Assembly: GCA_035518635.1 (NCBI GenBank)
Contig: DATIXI010000067.1
Coordinates: 1 to 13,090, forward strand
DNA from: AC-32 sp035518635
GTDB lineage: Bacteria; Actinomycetota; Thermoleophilia; Gaiellales; Gaiellaceae
Direction: 5' to 3'
DNA: 13,090 nucleotides
The notes below the pieces were generated by a model. That model was not told the origin of the DNA. It saw nothing but the letters and a program-made list of their open reading frames with translations, and ran no database searches. Position 1 is the stretch's first letter. Each line of letters starts with the position of its first letter. The position numbers and the translations under genes are program-made. Below are positions 11,884 through 13,090 of the stretch, piece by piece.

Positions 11884-12318
11884 CTACGCGGGGCGGTTCG
11901 TGATGCGGACGTACATCTTGTCCTCGCTACCGCATTCGGCCCGGATGGCGACCTGGCCGCTTCGGCCTCCGCCCTTCCAGTTGACCTCGGAGTCGTCCTC
12001 CTCGAGCTCGTCGGAGAGGATGGTGAAGCCGGCCGCCTGGAGCTCCTTCTTGTACTCGTCGTGGGCGTCCTTCACCTCGCCGGCGAAGTGGCCCTCGACG
12101 ACGTTCGTCGGGCCCTCGGTCTCCTGCTTCGTGTACGTGGCTGCCTCGATCTTCGGCCAGCCGGTCGGGAGCTTCGCCGCCGCGGTGAGCTCAGGGGCGG
12201 TGCAGGCGGCCTGCGCCTCCTCGCTGTGCTCACCCTCCCCCTCTTCCTTCTTTCCGCCGCAGGCGGCAAGCGTCAACACGCCCACGCAGATCAGCGCGCA
12301 CCAGACCACCACTCTCAT
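11884..12318 (-). CDS. Predicted lipoprotein of unknown function
   Basis: This is a 144-residue protein with a lipoprotein signal: MRVVVWCALICVGVLTLAAC, with lipobox LAAC and lipidated Cys20. An acidic linker GGKKEEGEGEHSEEAQ follows. The mature domain (about 38-144) includes LPTGWPKIEAATYTKQE, VKDAHDEYKKELQAAGFTILSDELEEDDSEVNWKG (split here by a helix-to-strand turn) and GQVAIRAECGSEDKMYVRIT. It looks like a small alpha/beta domain, with Cys38 and Cys130 as a possible disulfide. I do not recognise the family. It should sit on the outer face of the cytoplasmic membrane. The ATG is supported by GGGAGG six bases upstream. It follows ppdK by 51 bp on the same strand and precedes the RTX gene by 67 bp. 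Confidence 0.8.
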   Translation of the reverse strand: MRVVVWCALICVGVLTLAACGGKKEEGEGEHSEEAQAACTAPELTAAAKLPTGWPKIEAATYTKQETEGPTNVVEGHFAGEVKDAHDEYKKELQAAGFTILSDELEEDDSEVNWKGGGRSGQVAIRAECGSEDKMYVRITNRPA

Positions 12319-12324
12319 CTCTTG

Positions 12325-12330
12325 CCTCCC
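12325..12330 (-). promoter_or_regulatory. Ribosome binding site of the lipoprotein gene
   Basis: On the minus strand GGGAGG is placed six bases before ATG 12318, confirming the lipoprotein start. Confidence 0.6.
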
Positions 12331-12369
12331 CGTTCAGGTCACACCCAGCGAGGGCGAGTATAGAACCGG

Positions 12370-13090
12370 CTACCCGCCCGCGACAACGGCCTCGACGCCC
12401 ATGTCCGAAAGCGCGGCCTGGGCGGCGGCCAGCCGTGCCAGCGGGACCCGGTAGGGCGAGCAGCTGACGTAGTCGAGGCCGAGCCGGTGGCAGAAGCCGA
12501 CGGATTCCGGCTCGCCGCCGTGCTCGCCGCAGATGCCGAGCTTGATGCCCGCCTTCGCTCCTCGCCCCCGCTCGACGGCGATCCGCATCAGGTCGCCGAC
12601 CCCGCTCTGGTCGAGGACCTCGAACGGGTTGCGCTCGAGGACGCCGTCCTCGAGGTAGCGGGTGAGGAACTTCCCCTCCGCGTCGTCGCGCGAGAGGCCG
12701 AGCGCCGTCTGCGTGAGGTCGTTCGTGCCGAACGAGAAGAAGTCCGCGTACTCGGCGATCTCGTCGGCCCGGATGCAGGCGCGCGGGAGCTCGATCATCG
12801 TCCCGACGAGGTACTCGACCGAGTCGTCCTCCTCGTTGGCCGTCGCGACGGTCATCGAGCGGAGGCGGTGCAGCTCCTCGGCGAAGCCGACGAGCGGATG
12901 CATGATCTCGACGAGCGGCGCTTCGCCGGTCCGCTCTTCGACTGCCGCAGCCGCGCGCACGATCGCGCGCACCTGCATCTCGTAGATCTCGGGCCAGAGC
13001 AGGCCGAGGCGGCAACCCCGCGTCCCGAGCATCGGGTTCGTCTCCTGCAGCGCGCGGATGCGCTCGCGCATCCGCTCGTCCCTCGCCTCC
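12370..13090 (-). CDS. ppdK: Pyruvate, phosphate dikinase, C-terminal part, runs off the right edge
   Basis: About 240 C-terminal residues are visible. They match the PEP/pyruvate-binding TIM barrel of PPDK: NPMLGTRGCRLGLLWPEIYEMQVRAI, VEIMHPLVGFAEEL, FFSFGTNDLTQTALGLSRDDAEGKFL and GICGEHGGEP with the catalytic Cys. The tail VSCSPYRVPLARLAAAQAAL is also typical. PPDK interconverts pyruvate, ATP and phosphate with PEP, AMP and pyrophosphate in the cytosol. EIYEMQ and the DDAEGKF stretch favour PPDK over PEP synthase. The frame is open through the right edge, so the ATP-grasp and phospho-His domains lie outside the window. The stop TAG is at 12372-12370. Confidence 0.95.
   Translation of the reverse strand, partial: EARDERMRERIRALQETNPMLGTRGCRLGLLWPEIYEMQVRAIVRAAAAVEERTGEAPLVEIMHPLVGFAEELHRLRSMTVATANEEDDSVEYLVGTMIELPRACIRADEIAEYADFFSFGTNDLTQTALGLSRDDAEGKFLTRYLEDGVLERNPFEVLDQSGVGDLMRIAVERGRGAKAGIKLGICGEHGGEPESVGFCHRLGLDYVSCSPYRVPLARLAAAQAALSDMGVEAVVAGG

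Overview
The window is high-GC bacterial chromosome, coding-dense on both strands, with many GTG/TTG starts. It most resembles a deep-branching actinobacterium (Thermoleophilia type, such as Solirubrobacterales or Gaiellales). The reasons are an actinobacterial/Gram-positive SOS operator (GAAC-N4-GTTC), a DnaE2 plus ImuB-like mutasome, an orphan Flp pilin, a rhomboid protease with an N-terminal zinc-finger module, several apparently leaderless promoters (TANNNT six bases before the start codon), and strong GGAGG ribosome sites elsewhere. The taxonomic call is inference. No rRNA, tRNA, CRISPR array, insertion sequence or phage gene was seen.

Layout. (1) 1-480: the 5' end of an endonuclease/exonuclease/phosphatase-family gene (minus) diverges from a small acidic hypothetical gene (plus) across a 20-bp gap holding two overlapping, oppositely oriented -10 boxes. 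(2) 598-6037: a translesion DNA synthesis region with dnaE2 (minus), a bicupin gene (plus) whose 5' end overlaps the dnaE2 5' end, a small DUF6504-like gene and an imuB-like gene (both minus). The imuB-like promoter carries two perfect SOS boxes placed over the core promoter elements. (3) 6057-6573: a GNAT acetyltransferase (minus) whose 5' end appears frameshifted. (4) 6690-6937: a class IVb Flp pilin with a strong ribosome site and a downstream hairpin. (5) 6971-7474: a secreted protein with a PrcB_C-like look. (6) 7584-8307: a truncated NADPH/F420-type oxidoreductase remnant abutting a convergent VOC-fold protein. (7) 8361-10767: an alpha/beta hydrolase, a ComB-type 2-phosphosulfolactate phosphatase and a rhomboid protease. 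(8) 10758-13090: a minus-strand series of the ppdK 3' part, a lipoprotein, a secreted RTX-repeat protein and a multi-pass membrane protein.

How the genes work together. The clearest unit is the mutasome. DnaE2 would be the error-prone polymerase. The ImuB-like protein, which lacks the Y-family catalytic acids, would be its non-catalytic partner, and the DUF6504-like protein would be co-translated with ImuB. Only the imuB transcript carries visible SOS operators; dnaE2 is separated from it by the opposing cupin gene and has no recognisable SOS box. No imuA'/recA-like partner is present here. The remaining genes look like ordinary, individually transcribed chromosomal genes. Several convergent pairs overlap at their stops or share a hairpin, so the region is very compact.
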